From the NCBI GenBank assembly GCA_041662485.1, contig JBAZSJ010000024.1, positions 6,971-70,970 of the forward strand: a stretch of 64,000 bases of DNA. Reading direction: 5' to 3'. Source of the DNA: Rariglobus sp041662485 (GTDB lineage: Bacteria > Verrucomicrobiota > Verrucomicrobiia > Opitutales > Opitutaceae). The translations under genes were made by a program, and so were the position numbers. Positions 1 to 9,351 of the stretch are shown here, piece by piece (the first letter of the stretch is position 1; each line of letters opens with the position of its first letter). The notes beneath the pieces were generated by a model. The model was not told where the DNA came from. It did not search any database and saw only the letters and a list, made by a program, of their open reading frames with translations.

Positions 1-1
1 C

Positions 2-853
2 GCCATCGGCGGCGCCATCGCCAATTTTGGCACCTTCACCGCCGACCACGTCACCTTCGTCAACAACCGCAGTTACAGCGGCCCGATCCTCGGCGGCGCG
101 CTCTACAACGACGGCGGCAGCGTCTCCCTCTTCGACACCGCCTTCACGACCAATGGCAACGCCTCCGCGACCGGCGGCGCCATCTACTCGCGCAACGGCT
201 CCCTCACCCTCGATGGCGTCACCTTCTCGGGCAACACCGCCTCGACCGCCGCCAACCTCTACCTCGTCGGCGACGCGGCCAACGCCACGATCTCGACCAC
301 CGGCACCACCATCGGCTCCCGTGTCTTTACCACCATCAACGGCGGCACGCTCACCCTCGTCGGTTTCCCCTCTGCGATCGCCGACACCGTCACCTACCCG
401 GCAGGCCGCACGCTCATCCTCAACCTCGAAACCCTCCTCGCCAACGACACCGGCGGCCCCTTCGCCAGTGTCACCCTGGATCTCACCGGCACCCTCGGCA
501 CCATCGATCGTGAAGGTGACGGCCTTCTCTACACGCCGCCCCTCGACTTCACCGAGGACGACACCTTCAACTACACCGTCACCACGGCCACCGGCTTCAC
601 GTCCACCGCCACCGTCACCATCCAGACCCGCACCGTGCTCACCACCGCTCCGCGCACGGGCGGCGGCGTTACCTTCCAATTCACAGGCCTTCCCTACCAG
701 GAGTATATCGTCCAAGTCTCCACCGACCTCATCCACTGGACGACCCTCACCACCGTCACCACCGACGAGGACGGTGCCGTCACGACCGAAGACGCCACCC
801 CGCCCGCCCAAGGCGCCGCCCGCTTCTACCGCACCGTGCGGAACAACAACTAA
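2..853 (+). CDS. C-terminal part of a secreted beta-helix/surface protein (5' truncated by window edge)
   Basis: The open frame enters from the left edge and stops with TAA at 851-853. The first ~90 residues repeat the pattern GGAI(Y/A)N.G..T...VTFSGNTA, which is typical of right-handed parallel beta-helix surface proteins (polymorphic outer membrane or adhesin style). The last ~70 residues (YIVQVSTDLIHWTTL to ARFYRTVRNNN) resemble the short C-terminal beta-domain common on Verrucomicrobia secreted proteins. No PEP-CTERM tail is visible. It is followed after 11 bp by a second secreted-protein gene on the same strand, so the two are probably co-transcribed. The true length and start lie outside the window. 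The function (adhesin or polysaccharide-binding) is inference. Confidence 0.75.
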   Translation, partial: AIGGAIANFGTFTADHVTFVNNRSYSGPILGGALYNDGGSVSLFDTAFTTNGNASATGGAIYSRNGSLTLDGVTFSGNTASTAANLYLVGDAANATISTTGTTIGSRVFTTINGGTLTLVGFPSAIADTVTYPAGRTLILNLETLLANDTGGPFASVTLDLTGTLGTIDREGDGLLYTPPLDFTEDDTFNYTVTTATGFTSTATVTIQTRTVLTTAPRTGGGVTFQFTGLPYQEYIVQVSTDLIHWTTLTTVTTDEDGAVTTEDATPPAQGAARFYRTVRNNN

Positions 854-864
854 AGGACCCCGCC

Positions 865-1940
865 ATGAAACGCCTCCTTTTCCTCCTCGCCGCCTTCGCC
901 CCCGTGCTCGCCCTCTGCGACGCCCCCTCCGATCCGGCCGCCGCGTTCCGCATCCTGCTGCGCGCTAATTCTGACACGATAGTCTCTCTCCCTCTTCACC
1001 GTCCTGCACTCGTTGAAGCTTCGCTCCAAACCCGCACCGGCAATCAGCTTGAATTGTCCGACGACATTCCTGCGCTTCCCGTGGAGGGTGCTTATCTTCT
1101 CGTCATGTCGGGTTCCCTAGAAGGCGCCGTCCTTCCCGTCACCGCGCTTGTCTCCCGCACCCTCACCGTGACTCCCGGCACCTACGACCTGTCCACTCTG
1201 CACACCGAGTCCGCGGACGGCCTGGCCGAGGGAGCCATAGTCGCAGTGATCCCCTACTGGACCTTGGATACCGTTTTCCCAGCCGGTGCCGGCGTTCAGG
1301 CCTCCACCGACCCTCTTACGATCAAGACCCAGGTGCTCATGTTCAACGACAGCGTGGTCGGCATAAACCGCTCCGCTTCCGCCGTGTATTTCTATTACGC
1401 CGGCGATGGTTATTACAGCGCCGGCTGGTATTGCCAGGGTGATTTTTCCGCCACCCGTGGCACCACTCGGCTGCCCCCCAACCACTATTTTATGGTCCGC
1501 CATCCGGTCGGTTCTAACACCGAGCTTATTCTCACTGGATCGGTTCAGTTATCTGGCCAGCGTATTCCTGTCGGACCATTCAGTCCAGCCGCGCCCAGGA
1601 CAACCTCCTTTCCATCCCTGTTCCGGTGCCCGTCACCCTCGATGCTTCCGGCCTCAATGCCTCCGACGCGTTCACTGCCACTACCGACATCCTCACCGTA
1701 AAGGACAAGCTGCTGATCTTCGACAACACCACCACCGGCAAAAACAAGTCTGCCTCCGCCGTTTATTTTTATTTTGCAGGTGACGGCTTTTATTCCGCAG
1801 GCTGGTATCGCTTCGGCGATTTCAGCCAGACCGTTGGCACCGTCAGTCTCAAGCCCGGCGAAGGATTTATCATCCGCAAAGCCGCCATCATCACACCCGC
1901 CACGAACACGTGGACTCTAGTCCCATCCTATCTTCAATGA
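865..1940 (+). pseudogene. TIGR02597-like secreted protein, interrupted by a frameshift near 1560-1595
   Basis: The ATG at 865 opens a signal peptide (MKRLLFLLAAFAPVLALCDA). The frame is convincing to about 1560 and contains SASAVYFYYAGDGYYSAGWY. Sense then moves to another frame, which continues with AQDNLLSIPVPVPVTLDASG and a second near-identical block, SASAVYFYFAGDGFYSAGWY, to a TGA at 1938-1940. Joining the frames gives a ~350-residue protein with two internal repeats, the expected shape of the Verrucomicrobia family TIGR02597 (function unknown). The shift equals a one-base loss (or a two-base gain). It could be a real lesion, a phase-variable site or a sequencing error; no homopolymer longer than four sits at the junction. 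The TGA overlaps the next gene's ATG at 1937, so the unit was meant to be translationally coupled. Confidence 0.65.
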
Positions 1941-2593
1941 ACGCCACCTCCTTCCTCCGCTACTGCCTGACGACCTTGCTCCTTGGCCTGCTCGCCGCCT
2001 CTGCGTTGCGCGCCCAGTCGGTGACCATCAACTTCGTGTCTGGGCACCTTTACGACGACTCCGGCGTCCTCCTGCCCACTAATAATCTTGTCCTGCTGAT
2101 CGCCGACACCTCGGGCAATGGCTTTGGCGCCCTACTGCCCGGCAGCACCCTCAACGCCGGCGACTTCCTTAACAGTGATGACCAGATTCTCGGACGCGCT
2201 CTGATCCTCGGTAACGGCACCGGTTCGGCCACCGGTTCGGCTACCACTATCCCCCTAGCCTCCGCCCCTTACACCACCCTCACCTCCGGTGATCCCATCG
2301 CCCTGATTTGGTTTTCCATGCTCACAGGCAGTTCCACTGTCATCAGTAGCGGTAACACCTACGGACTGTTTTCGAACCCCTCACTCACGGCCACCGTCGA
2401 CGGCGACCCTTGGGTCATTCCTTCCTCCGGCTCCACCATCGATCTGAACTTCAAGACCCTTGCCGCTTCCGGCACCCACGCAGAAACCGCTGCCTACGCC
2501 ACCCTCACCGCCATCCCCGAACCCGCCACCTACGCCGCCCTCGCCGGCCTCTTCGCCCTCACCCTCGCCGCCGTCCGCCGCCGCACAAAGTAA
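1937..2593 (+). CDS. Small PEP-CTERM sorting-domain protein
   Basis: The start ATG at 1937 overlaps the preceding TGA (ATGA), which is preferred over an in-frame GTG at 1910 lying inside the upstream coding region. The 218-residue product has an N-terminal signal peptide with the core TLLLGLLAASALRAQ and ends in a textbook PEP-CTERM tail: IPEPATYA, a ~16-residue hydrophobic helix, then RRRTK. PEP-CTERM proteins are exported by Sec, then processed and anchored by an EpsH-type exosortase; no exosortase is in this window. The middle is rich in Gly, Ser and Thr and has no recognisable catalytic motif. A likely structural or matrix protein, co-transcribed with the frameshifted gene before it. An intrinsic terminator follows at 2621. 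Confidence 0.85.
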   Translation: MNATSFLRYCLTTLLLGLLAASALRAQSVTINFVSGHLYDDSGVLLPTNNLVLLIADTSGNGFGALLPGSTLNAGDFLNSDDQILGRALILGNGTGSATGSATTIPLASAPYTTLTSGDPIALIWFSMLTGSSTVISSGNTYGLFSNPSLTATVDGDPWVIPSSGSTIDLNFKTLAASGTHAETAAYATLTAIPEPATYAALAGLFALTLAAVRRRTK

Positions 2594-2620
2594 CCCAATA
2601 GGTTACTTTCTCCTCCTCAC

Positions 2621-2646
2621 GCCCCCTCATCCACGGGGGCTTTTTT
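2621..2646 (+). terminator. Rho-independent terminator
   Basis: A GCCCCC / GGGGGC stem with an 8-nt loop is followed directly by six T residues. It ends the rightward surface-protein unit just before the convergent response-regulator gene. Confidence 0.85.
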
Positions 2647-2692
2647 GTGCCTTCTTGTGCTTTTTGTGGCCAAACCCTCCGCCTTCCCACGT

Positions 2693-3340
2693 TCACCCCA
2701 ATCCCAGCTTCTTCGCCCGGATCAACAGATCCGTCGGGCTCGGCGAGCCCAGTTTCGCCATGAGATTCGCCCGGTGAAATTCCACTGTGCGCGCGCTCAG
2801 CCCGATCAGCTCCCCGATTTCGCGGCTCGTCTTGCCCGTCAGCACATGCGCCAGCACCTGCTGCTCGCGCTTCGATAAAATTTTCCCCACCGCCAGCGGC
2901 TTGCCTCCCTCTCGCCGGATCGCATCGCGGAACCGCGGCGAGAAATACCCGCGCCCCGCCGACGCCGCCTGCACCGCCTCCGCCAGTTCCTCCGGCGTGC
3001 AATCCTTCTCCAGGTATCCTTCGACGCCGCTCTCACGGATGCGCGTCACCGCCAGCGGATCGGTCAGCGATGTCAGAATCAACGACCTCGTTTCCGGCCG
3101 CATCTGCCGCACCGCGCGCACCAGCGCCAGCCCGTCCATCCCAGGCAGGTGCATGTCCACCACCAAAAAATTCGGCTGCAACTCCTGCGCGAGCCTCAGC
3201 CCCTCCTCCGCCGACGCCGCCGCGCCCACCACCTCAAACTTTTTCTGTCCAAGAAACCACTGTTTCAAAAATGCGCGGAAAATCCCCTGATCCTCCACGA
3301 TCAGCGTGCGCACCTTCTCATCGAAACGCAGCGCGCTCAT
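2693..3340 (-). CDS. NarL/FixJ-type response regulator
   Basis: A 215-residue two-domain regulator. The receiver domain occupies residues ~12-128, with acidic pocket E16/D17, phospho-acceptor D62 (VVDMHLPGMDG) and Lys in YLEKD. A LuxR/GerE-type helix-turn-helix follows at ~148-210 (LSKREQQVL, TSREIGELIGLSARTVEFH). The ATG at 3340-3338 overlaps the stop of the histidine kinase upstream in an ATGA arrangement, so the two are translationally coupled and form one two-component system. Targets are unknown. The kinase gene is divergent from the repeat-protein gene at 5549, whose leader carries a palindrome, so that gene is a candidate target by position only. Confidence 0.9.
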   Translation of the reverse strand: MSALRFDEKVRTLIVEDQGIFRAFLKQWFLGQKKFEVVGAAASAEEGLRLAQELQPNFLVVDMHLPGMDGLALVRAVRQMRPETRSLILTSLTDPLAVTRIRESGVEGYLEKDCTPEELAEAVQAASAGRGYFSPRFRDAIRREGGKPLAVGKILSKREQQVLAHVLTGKTSREIGELIGLSARTVEFHRANLMAKLGSPSPTDLLIRAKKLGLG

Positions 3341-5424
3341 GTGCCCGCCTCCCCGGATGCGCGGCCCGTCGCCGGCAGGATCACGCTCATCTCCGTGCCG
3401 CCCCCGGCGGGAACTCGCGCCTCGAGCACCGCGCCGAGTTGCGCCCCGATTTCCTGGCTCAACCGCAGGCCCATCCCGCCGCCCTCTCCCTCGTCCCCCG
3501 CGGCCGACGCCTCGCCGTGCAACCGCGCCAGCACCGCCGCCGGCAGTCCCGGTCCGTCGTCGCGCACCGTGATGCGCACCGTCTCCGTCTCTGCCCGCGC
3601 GATCACCTCGACGCGGCTGCGCGCGAACTTCACCGCATTGCCCACCAGGTTGCGCACCATCGTCTGCGCCAGCACCAGATCGGTCCACGCCGCCAGCGAC
3701 CCGGGCACGTCCGCCGTCAGCGCCACGCCCCGCCGCGCCGCCAGCGGACGGTGCAACACCACCACCGGCGTCACCAGACCGCCCACCGGTTGAGCCGACA
3801 ACGCCGGCGGTATCCCCGTCCGCAACCGCGCCCACAGCACGATATCCTCGATCAAGAGCAACATCTGGCGTCCCTCGCCGGCCACCTCGCCCGAAAATTC
3901 CCTCAACACCTCGCCCTCCGCAGTCGCTACCACCGGCGCGCGACTCCCCCCGCGCAACTGCTCCGCCCGCTGCGTCAGCGCCGCCAGCGGACTCCGAAGG
4001 TCGTGCCCCAGCGCGATCAACATCCGGTCCTTGTCCGTGTTCGCCGCCTCCAGATCGCGCGTGCGCTCGCGCACCTCGACTTCGAGTTCATCCGTGTAGG
4101 CCGCCTCGATCACGCGCCGCTGCTCGGTTTCTTCCAACAACCGCTCCTGCGCCTCCGCCTTGTCCCGCTGCGCCTGCACAAACCGGTCCGCCACCGCCAG
4201 CGAGAGCAACAGCATCTCCAGCGCCGAGCCGATCATGAGCCCCATCATGGTCAGGTTTTTGGCATCCAGCATCCACAACCGCACCGCCACCAACGGGAGC
4301 GACCCGGCGAACAGACAGCCGAACGACAGCACAAAAAAACGCGCCTGCCTCGCCCCCGCGCGCCACGCCACCAGCGCCAGCACCAGCAAACCCGCATGAG
4401 TCACGCCGATCCCCGCCACCGTGGCCGGCAGCCAGACCGCGCTTTTTATCCAAGGCGTGCTGAGCGCCCCCAAGGCCAGCCCCGCCATCATCACCGCCAG
4501 CCACCCCGCGACCCGGTCCCCCCGGCCGCACCGCTGCTTCAACTCCAAAAACACCCGGGCAAAGCGCACCAAGAACAATCCGCCCAAGGCCAGCGCCACC
4601 GTCAGCGCCGTCTCCAAACCCGGCGAACCCAGCGTCACTCCCAGTTCCAAGACCCAGGCCCGCGCCAACACCATGAAGGTCGCCCCAATTCCAAGATACG
4701 CCGCATAGTAGCCGATGTCGGACAGCCGCAGCCGCACCCACAGCAGCACGTTGTAACCCAGCAGCGCCAGCAGCCCGCCAAAGTAAACCGCCTCCGCGAT
4801 GAGCCCGCGCGTCTTCGCCGCGTGATACGCCGTCGCATCCGGCCACCATTCCAGCTGGAACACCGGCCGGTAATAATCCTCCGCGCGCAGATACACGACC
4901 TGTTCTTCCCGCGCGGGCACGCTCATCGGAAACGCCACCGCACGCCCCGGCACCGCTTTCTCCGCCGCGCCCACGCCTTCGCCCGACACCAGACGCCACC
5001 CGCCACCCTCCACCGCCTCCCCCGATCGCGTGCGCGCAGCGCTATACGCGACCACCCGGTCCGCGAAAAAATCCACATCCGCCAGCACGCCCGCCCGCGC
5101 CTGCGGCTCCTCGTTGCGCAACGTCACCCGCGCCCACAGCACCGTGCCAAATCCCCCGGTGTAGTGACCCGCGCCCGTCCACCGCCGCCACGCGCCCGCC
5201 GGCAATTGCTCCACCTCCGCCCGTGTCATCGCCGCCCCCGGCTCCGGCTTCTCGACAAAATACTCCAGCGTCGATCCCGCGCGCCCCTCGCCCACCCACG
5301 GCTCCACGCCGCCCCGGTTGCCAGCGAAGAACAGCAACAGCCAGCCCAGCCCGCCCGCCACGGCCGCGAGCATCCCCGCGATGGGCAGCCAGGAAACGAC
5401 GCGGGCGGGATTCATTCCGGCCAT
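3337..5424 (-). CDS. 7TMR-DISM sensor histidine kinase
   Basis: About 695 residues. There is an N-terminal membrane anchor (~11-33), then a periplasmic beta-rich region (~45-195) of the 7TMR-DISM extracellular type. Seven hydrophobic helices (~205-415) follow, then a coiled coil (~415-462). The HisKA domain has phospho-acceptor H474 (GHDLRSPLAAL), and the HATPase domain shows N box (MVRNLVGNAVKFA), G1 (DDGPGLP) and G2 (GGGMGLRLS). 7TMR-DISM kinases usually sense extracellular carbohydrates or small ligands. Two starts are possible, 5424 (MAGMNP) and 5415 (MNP); neither has a strong ribosome-binding site. Its stop overlaps the response regulator's ATG by 4 nt. The start lies 41 bp from a 26-bp palindrome in the shared intergenic region. 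Confidence 0.9.
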   Translation of the reverse strand: MAGMNPARVVSWLPIAGMLAAVAGGLGWLLLFFAGNRGGVEPWVGEGRAGSTLEYFVEKPEPGAAMTRAEVEQLPAGAWRRWTGAGHYTGGFGTVLWARVTLRNEEPQARAGVLADVDFFADRVVAYSAARTRSGEAVEGGGWRLVSGEGVGAAEKAVPGRAVAFPMSVPAREEQVVYLRAEDYYRPVFQLEWWPDATAYHAAKTRGLIAEAVYFGGLLALLGYNVLLWVRLRLSDIGYYAAYLGIGATFMVLARAWVLELGVTLGSPGLETALTVALALGGLFLVRFARVFLELKQRCGRGDRVAGWLAVMMAGLALGALSTPWIKSAVWLPATVAGIGVTHAGLLVLALVAWRAGARQARFFVLSFGCLFAGSLPLVAVRLWMLDAKNLTMMGLMIGSALEMLLLSLAVADRFVQAQRDKAEAQERLLEETEQRRVIEAAYTDELEVEVRERTRDLEAANTDKDRMLIALGHDLRSPLAALTQRAEQLRGGSRAPVVATAEGEVLREFSGEVAGEGRQMLLLIEDIVLWARLRTGIPPALSAQPVGGLVTPVVVLHRPLAARRGVALTADVPGSLAAWTDLVLAQTMVRNLVGNAVKFARSRVEVIARAETETVRITVRDDGPGLPAAVLARLHGEASAAGDEGEGGGMGLRLSQEIGAQLGAVLEARVPAGGGTEMSVILPATGRASGEAGT

Positions 5425-5427
5425 TTC

Positions 5428-5548
5428 CGCCCACGCCCGCCTACACCGCAAGCCCGTCTCCGACCAAAACCTCGTAGGCCTACGAGGTTTTACCGATGGA
5501 AACGCCTTTTTCACCCGGTGAGATGGTAGTCCACACGCCGTCTCCCTC
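5428..5548 (+). promoter_or_regulatory. Conserved 5' leader with a perfect 26-bp palindrome (copy 1)
   Basis: The palindrome runs 5466-5491: AAAACCTCGTAGG followed by its exact reverse complement. The A and T tracts flanking a 9-bp GC-rich half-stem give it the shape of a bidirectional intrinsic terminator or attenuator; it could equally be a dimeric operator. About 35 bp before it and the ~57 bp after it down to the ATG at 5549 are also conserved in a second copy at 9231-9351 (shared blocks include GAGAT, CCCACACGCC-like and CTCATGCAAACGTCC). The copy also lies in the 5' region of the divergent histidine kinase. Confidence 0.6.
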
Positions 5549-8500
5549 ATGCAAACGTCCCCTTCCACCGTCGTCACCCTGCTCGCCGCCCTCGCCGGCT
5601 TCCTCGCGCCCCTCCCTCTTTCCGCCCAGACGACGGTCACGTATACCGACACCCAGATTTCGACGACCGCCCGCGCCACGACCCCGGCGGATCCGCTCAC
5701 CTTCACCATCGCATCGGGCACGGCGACGGAAAATGGCGTGGTCTCGGGAACCGGGAGCCTCACCAAAACCGGCGCCGGCACCCTCAGGCTCGGCGCGACC
5801 AACACCTACACGGGTGGCACCTTCGTGAACGCGGGCACGATCGAACTGGGCGCCAACAACGCCCTCGGCACGGGCGCGATCACCATCACCGGCGGCGGCC
5901 TCCGGGCTGCGGGAGAGGCGCGCACGCTGACGAATGCGCTCTTCACCAGCGGGAGTATTACCGTCGGCCGCTCGACGACCTTTGCCGGCACGACGACCCT
6001 GAATGCGGCCACCACGATCATCGCCAGCAATCCCGATGGACCCGCCAATTCCGATACGACCTTCAGCGGCCCGATCAGCGGAAGCTTCGGCGTCACGCTC
6101 GCGGAAGGCGCCGGTGGATTGGGCATCGGCTCGGGTAATATTGTTTTCAGCGGCGCCAACACCTACACCGGCGGCACCACGCTGCGCACCCGCCTCTTGA
6201 TCAATAGCGATGCGGCCCTGGGCGCCGCCTCCGGCGCTCTCACCATGGAGGGCGGCACGCTGCGCGCGACGACCTCCATCGATTCCACCCGCGCTATCAC
6301 CCTCGGCTCCGGCGGCGGCACGTTTGAGATGGGCAACTCCAGCAGTTTTTCCGGCACGGTTTCCGGCTCCGGCGCGTTGACCAAATCCGGCGCCGGCACG
6401 CTCACCCTCTCCGGTGCCAACACCTACACCGGCGGCACCACCATCTCCGCCGGCCAGATCACCATGGGAAGCGCATCCGCCCTCGGCGGCACGGGAACCA
6501 TTTCCGTCGCGACCGGGGCCACGCTCAACGCGGGAGCCTACGATCTGGATGTCGGCCGGCTGGCCGGCACCGGCCAGGCCGGCACTTCGGGCAACCTCGT
6601 GTTTTCCTCCGGGACCGTGACCAATACGAACTCGCTGTTCGGTGCCAATCTCATCGTGAACGGAGGCGAGCTGACGCTGGCGGGAAGCCTTTCAGCGGGC
6701 CAGACCGACCTCAACGGCGGAGTGCTGAATATCGCCAGCTCCGCTGCCATGTCCGCGACCGGCACCGACGGTTATAATTTTCGGGGCGGCACTCTCCGCT
6801 ATCTCATGTCCGGCACCGTCAACATGCCTCCTGTAGATACACAGCTTTATGCCGATGGCGTGGAGCAGTATATCAAGGTCGATGTGACGGCGGGCAATTC
6901 CGTCACTTGGAATGGAGCGCAACTTTATAAATTCACCCCGGACTACGGCCTGTCGCGCGTAGACTTCACCAAGCTCGGGGCCGGCACCCTCAGGCTCTTT
7001 GCCGGCGCCCTATATACGCAGGCGGGGACTTTCAGGATCGAGGAGGGCTCCCTGATTCTCGACACCGTCGACCTCGGTACCTTAGGCGCGGCATACGACT
7101 ACGGAACGGGGCGCTACCCGACGAATATCGTCAATAATGGCAACCTTACGCTGGTCAGGTTCGGCGGCACTCAGACTGGGACGCACGATCATTGGGGCGT
7201 GATCAGCGGCACGGGTTCTCTGACCACAGGAGAGAATGCGACCGTGAACCTCTACAACAATAATACCTATACCGGAGCGACTACTGTCGGTGCAGGCACC
7301 ACCCTGAATGTGCGGGTGACCAATGCCATCGGCGTCGCCAGCGCCGTGACGGTCAACGGCACCTTGAATCTTCACGGGAACACGCAGACGGTCGGTTCAC
7401 TCGGTGGCGCGGGCAGCCTGGATCTTGGCACCGGAGGCGTCTTCACCGCGGGAGGCAACGACACCAGCACGACCTTCAGCGGCACGATCACGGGCGGGAG
7501 CACGCTCACCAAGGCCGGCGAGGGCACCCTCACGCTGTCCGGCAACAACTCAGCCTTCACCGGAGCGATTACCCTCGAAGGGGGCGCGCTTGCCCTCGGC
7601 AGCGCGACGGCCATCGGCGACAGCAGCACGGGCGGCGCCATTTCTTTCCAGGGCGGCGCGCTGCAATATTCCGCGTCAAACAACGTGGACTACTCCGCGC
7701 GGTTCACCTCCGCGGCGGGCCAGGCCTTCGCTTTCGACACGGGCGGCGCCAACGTCACCTTCACGGGCGCGCTCGTCAGCGCGGGCGGCACGCTCACCAA
7801 ATCCGGGGCCGGCACGCTCACGCTCGCCGCCGCCAACACCTATTCCGGCGCGACTTCGATTCTGGGCGGCACGCTGGCCCTCGGCGCCAACAATAGCATC
7901 GCCAACTCGAGCAACGTGACGATCGCCAACGCGACCCTCGCCCTGGGTGCGTATAACGAAACGGTCGGTTCCGTCTCGTTGACGGACGGCGCCATCACCG
8001 GCACCGGCACGCTGACCTCCTCGGGCGGCTACACGGTGGCTTCCGGCACGATCAGCGCCTCGCTCGCCGGCACGTCCTCGCTCCAGAAGACCGGCGAGGG
8101 CGACCTCAGCCTCTCGGGCGATAATTCCTACACCGGCGGCACCACCCTCGGCGGCGGCACGGTGACCTTGGGCAGCAACACCGCCTTGGGGACCGGCGCG
8201 GTGAATCTCGCCGGCAGCGCCCTCCAGGCCTCCGGGGCCCGCACCCTCGCCAACGCTCTCTCCCTCACTGGCGACACGACCTTCACGGGTAATTTCACCT
8301 TCACCGGCGGTCTCGCCCTGACTTCGCTCCGCGAGCTGACGATCCATAACACCACCACCTTTGCGGGCGTGATCTCGGGTTCGAAAACCTTGTTCAAATC
8401 CGGCGCGGGCGAGATGGTTCTCACCGGCGCCAACACCTACACGGGCGGCACCTTCATCGGCGAAGGCACCGTGCGCATCAACAACACCACCGGCTCCGCC

Positions 8501-9001
8501 TTCGGCACCGGCGCCGTCACCGTCGCCAGCGGCGCCACGCTTACCGGCGCAGGCAGCTTCACGGGGGCGTTTCAGAACAACGGCACCTATGCTCCCGGCA
8601 ACAGCCCCACCCTCGCCACGCACGCGTCCTTCTCCCAGGGCTCCACCGGCATCCTCGTCATGGAGCTCGGCGGCCTCGCTCGCGGCACCGGTTACGATGC
8701 GCTCGACATCACCGGTTCGTTTACGCCCGGTGGCACGCTCACCGTCAGCCTGATCGACGGATTCCAGCCGGCCCTCGGCAACAGCTTCGATCTGTTCAAT
8801 TTCAGCTCCATCGGCGGAACTTTCGCCACGCTCAACCTTGCCGACATTTCCGGCTCCGGCCTCACCTGGGACACCTCCGCCCTCTACACCGCCGGCATCC
8901 TCAGCGTCATCTCCTCCTCCGTCCCCGAGCCCTCGACCTACGCCGCACTCCTCGGCGCGGTCGCGCTCGGCTTCGTCGCGTGTCGCCGCCGCCGGACCTG
9001 A
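5549..9001 (+). CDS. Large PEP-CTERM protein with autotransporter-associated beta-strand repeats
   Basis: 1150 residues. The signal peptide is MQTSPSTVVTLLAALAGFLA plus a short tail ending SAQ. The body has about nine copies of the autotransporter-associated repeat (PATR/TIGR02601 type), for example LTKSGAGTLTLSGANTYTGG near residue 280, 410 residues later, and again near the C terminus. These repeats build a right-handed beta-helix. The APGNSP block near residue 1010 closes the helix. Instead of the beta-barrel expected of an autotransporter, it ends with VPEPSTYAALLG, a hydrophobic segment and CRRRRT, a PEP-CTERM anchor. It is therefore a cell-surface or matrix protein exported through Sec and an exosortase. 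The neighbour at 9352 is a paralogue with the same signal peptide and leader, so the pair arose by tandem duplication. Confidence 0.9.
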   Translation: MQTSPSTVVTLLAALAGFLAPLPLSAQTTVTYTDTQISTTARATTPADPLTFTIASGTATENGVVSGTGSLTKTGAGTLRLGATNTYTGGTFVNAGTIELGANNALGTGAITITGGGLRAAGEARTLTNALFTSGSITVGRSTTFAGTTTLNAATTIIASNPDGPANSDTTFSGPISGSFGVTLAEGAGGLGIGSGNIVFSGANTYTGGTTLRTRLLINSDAALGAASGALTMEGGTLRATTSIDSTRAITLGSGGGTFEMGNSSSFSGTVSGSGALTKSGAGTLTLSGANTYTGGTTISAGQITMGSASALGGTGTISVATGATLNAGAYDLDVGRLAGTGQAGTSGNLVFSSGTVTNTNSLFGANLIVNGGELTLAGSLSAGQTDLNGGVLNIASSAAMSATGTDGYNFRGGTLRYLMSGTVNMPPVDTQLYADGVEQYIKVDVTAGNSVTWNGAQLYKFTPDYGLSRVDFTKLGAGTLRLFAGALYTQAGTFRIEEGSLILDTVDLGTLGAAYDYGTGRYPTNIVNNGNLTLVRFGGTQTGTHDHWGVISGTGSLTTGENATVNLYNNNTYTGATTVGAGTTLNVRVTNAIGVASAVTVNGTLNLHGNTQTVGSLGGAGSLDLGTGGVFTAGGNDTSTTFSGTITGGSTLTKAGEGTLTLSGNNSAFTGAITLEGGALALGSATAIGDSSTGGAISFQGGALQYSASNNVDYSARFTSAAGQAFAFDTGGANVTFTGALVSAGGTLTKSGAGTLTLAAANTYSGATSILGGTLALGANNSIANSSNVTIANATLALGAYNETVGSVSLTDGAITGTGTLTSSGGYTVASGTISASLAGTSSLQKTGEGDLSLSGDNSYTGGTTLGGGTVTLGSNTALGTGAVNLAGSALQASGARTLANALSLTGDTTFTGNFTFTGGLALTSLRELTIHNTTTFAGVISGSKTLFKSGAGEMVLTGANTYTGGTFIGEGTVRINNTTGSAFGTGAVTVASGATLTGAGSFTGAFQNNGTYAPGNSPTLATHASFSQGSTGILVMELGGLARGTGYDALDITGSFTPGGTLTVSLIDGFQPALGNSFDLFNFSSIGGTFATLNLADISGSGLTWDTSALYTAGILSVISSSVPEPSTYAALLGAVALGFVACRRRRT

Positions 9002-9083
9002 GCGGCCGATGGCAGAGGTAGGTCCGGACCCTGTTTACCCCGACTCGTCGGGGCTGGGCCCGCCGAGAATGGTTGTTCAACGT

Positions 9084-9132
9084 GGGAGCGAGCTTGCTCG
9101 CGAGGATCGAACATCGCGAGCAAGCTCGCTCC
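9084..9132. repeat. REP-like inverted repeat (GAGCTTGCTC class)
   Basis: Two head-to-head copies of GGGAGCGAGCTTGCTCGCGA separated by 10 nt, so each arm is itself a hairpin and the pair forms a longer stem. The same unit recurs singly at 22286-22306 and 59779-59800. Confidence 0.8.
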
Positions 9133-9230
9133 AACAACAGATCGGACGGCCCGGCGGTCCGTCCCTACCTCCGAACCTTCGCGCCCTTCGGATCGTCCTT
9201 CGCATCTTCGCGTTAACACCTCCGCCCTCC

Positions 9231-9351
9231 GTCCACGCCCGCCCGCACCGCCTGCCCGCCCCGACCCAAAACCTCGTAGACCTACGAGGTTTTGCCGGTG
9301 GAACTGTCATTATTAGCAGGCGAGATAGCAGCCCACACGCCCGCTTCTCTC
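9231..9351 (+). promoter_or_regulatory. Conserved 5' leader with palindrome (copy 2)
   Basis: Homologous to 5428-5548. The palindrome at 9268-9293 has the same arms but a central GA for GG. After it come a diverged ~30 nt, then the shared blocks GAGAT, CCCACACGCC and CTCATGCAAACGTCC leading into the ATG at 9352. Conservation of the non-coding leader in both paralogues, while the segment between drifts, argues for a cis-acting role (attenuator, operator or RNA element). Confidence 0.6.

Larger units (their letters stand above)
9002..9351 (+). other. 350-bp gap: REP-like palindromes and a duplicated leader
   Basis: No gene is seen. From left to right it holds a GTAGG-headed imperfect palindrome (~9016-9060), a near-perfect inverted repeat of GGGAGCGAGCTTGCTCGCGA (9084-9132), a further GTAGGGACGG-type hairpin on the minus strand (~9140-9168), a short region with degenerate CGCGAAG-type units (~9178-9219), and from ~9231 the second copy of the conserved leader, with the palindrome AAAACCTCGTAGA...TTTT at 9268-9293 (one mismatch at its centre). 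Confidence 0.7.

Noticed and set aside
27..968. Long plus-strand frame rich in Ser, Pro and Arg
   Set aside because: Shadow of the real beta-helix frame (2-853); composition is that of a GC-rich out-of-frame reading.
5466..5491. Known riboswitch class in the conserved leader
   Set aside because: No match to cobalamin, c-di-GMP, TPP, SAM or glycine riboswitch core motifs could be recognised; left as an undefined palindromic leader.
3070..5529. 819-codon plus-strand frame rich in Arg, His and Pro
   Set aside because: Antisense to the kinase and regulator genes, low complexity, no domain.
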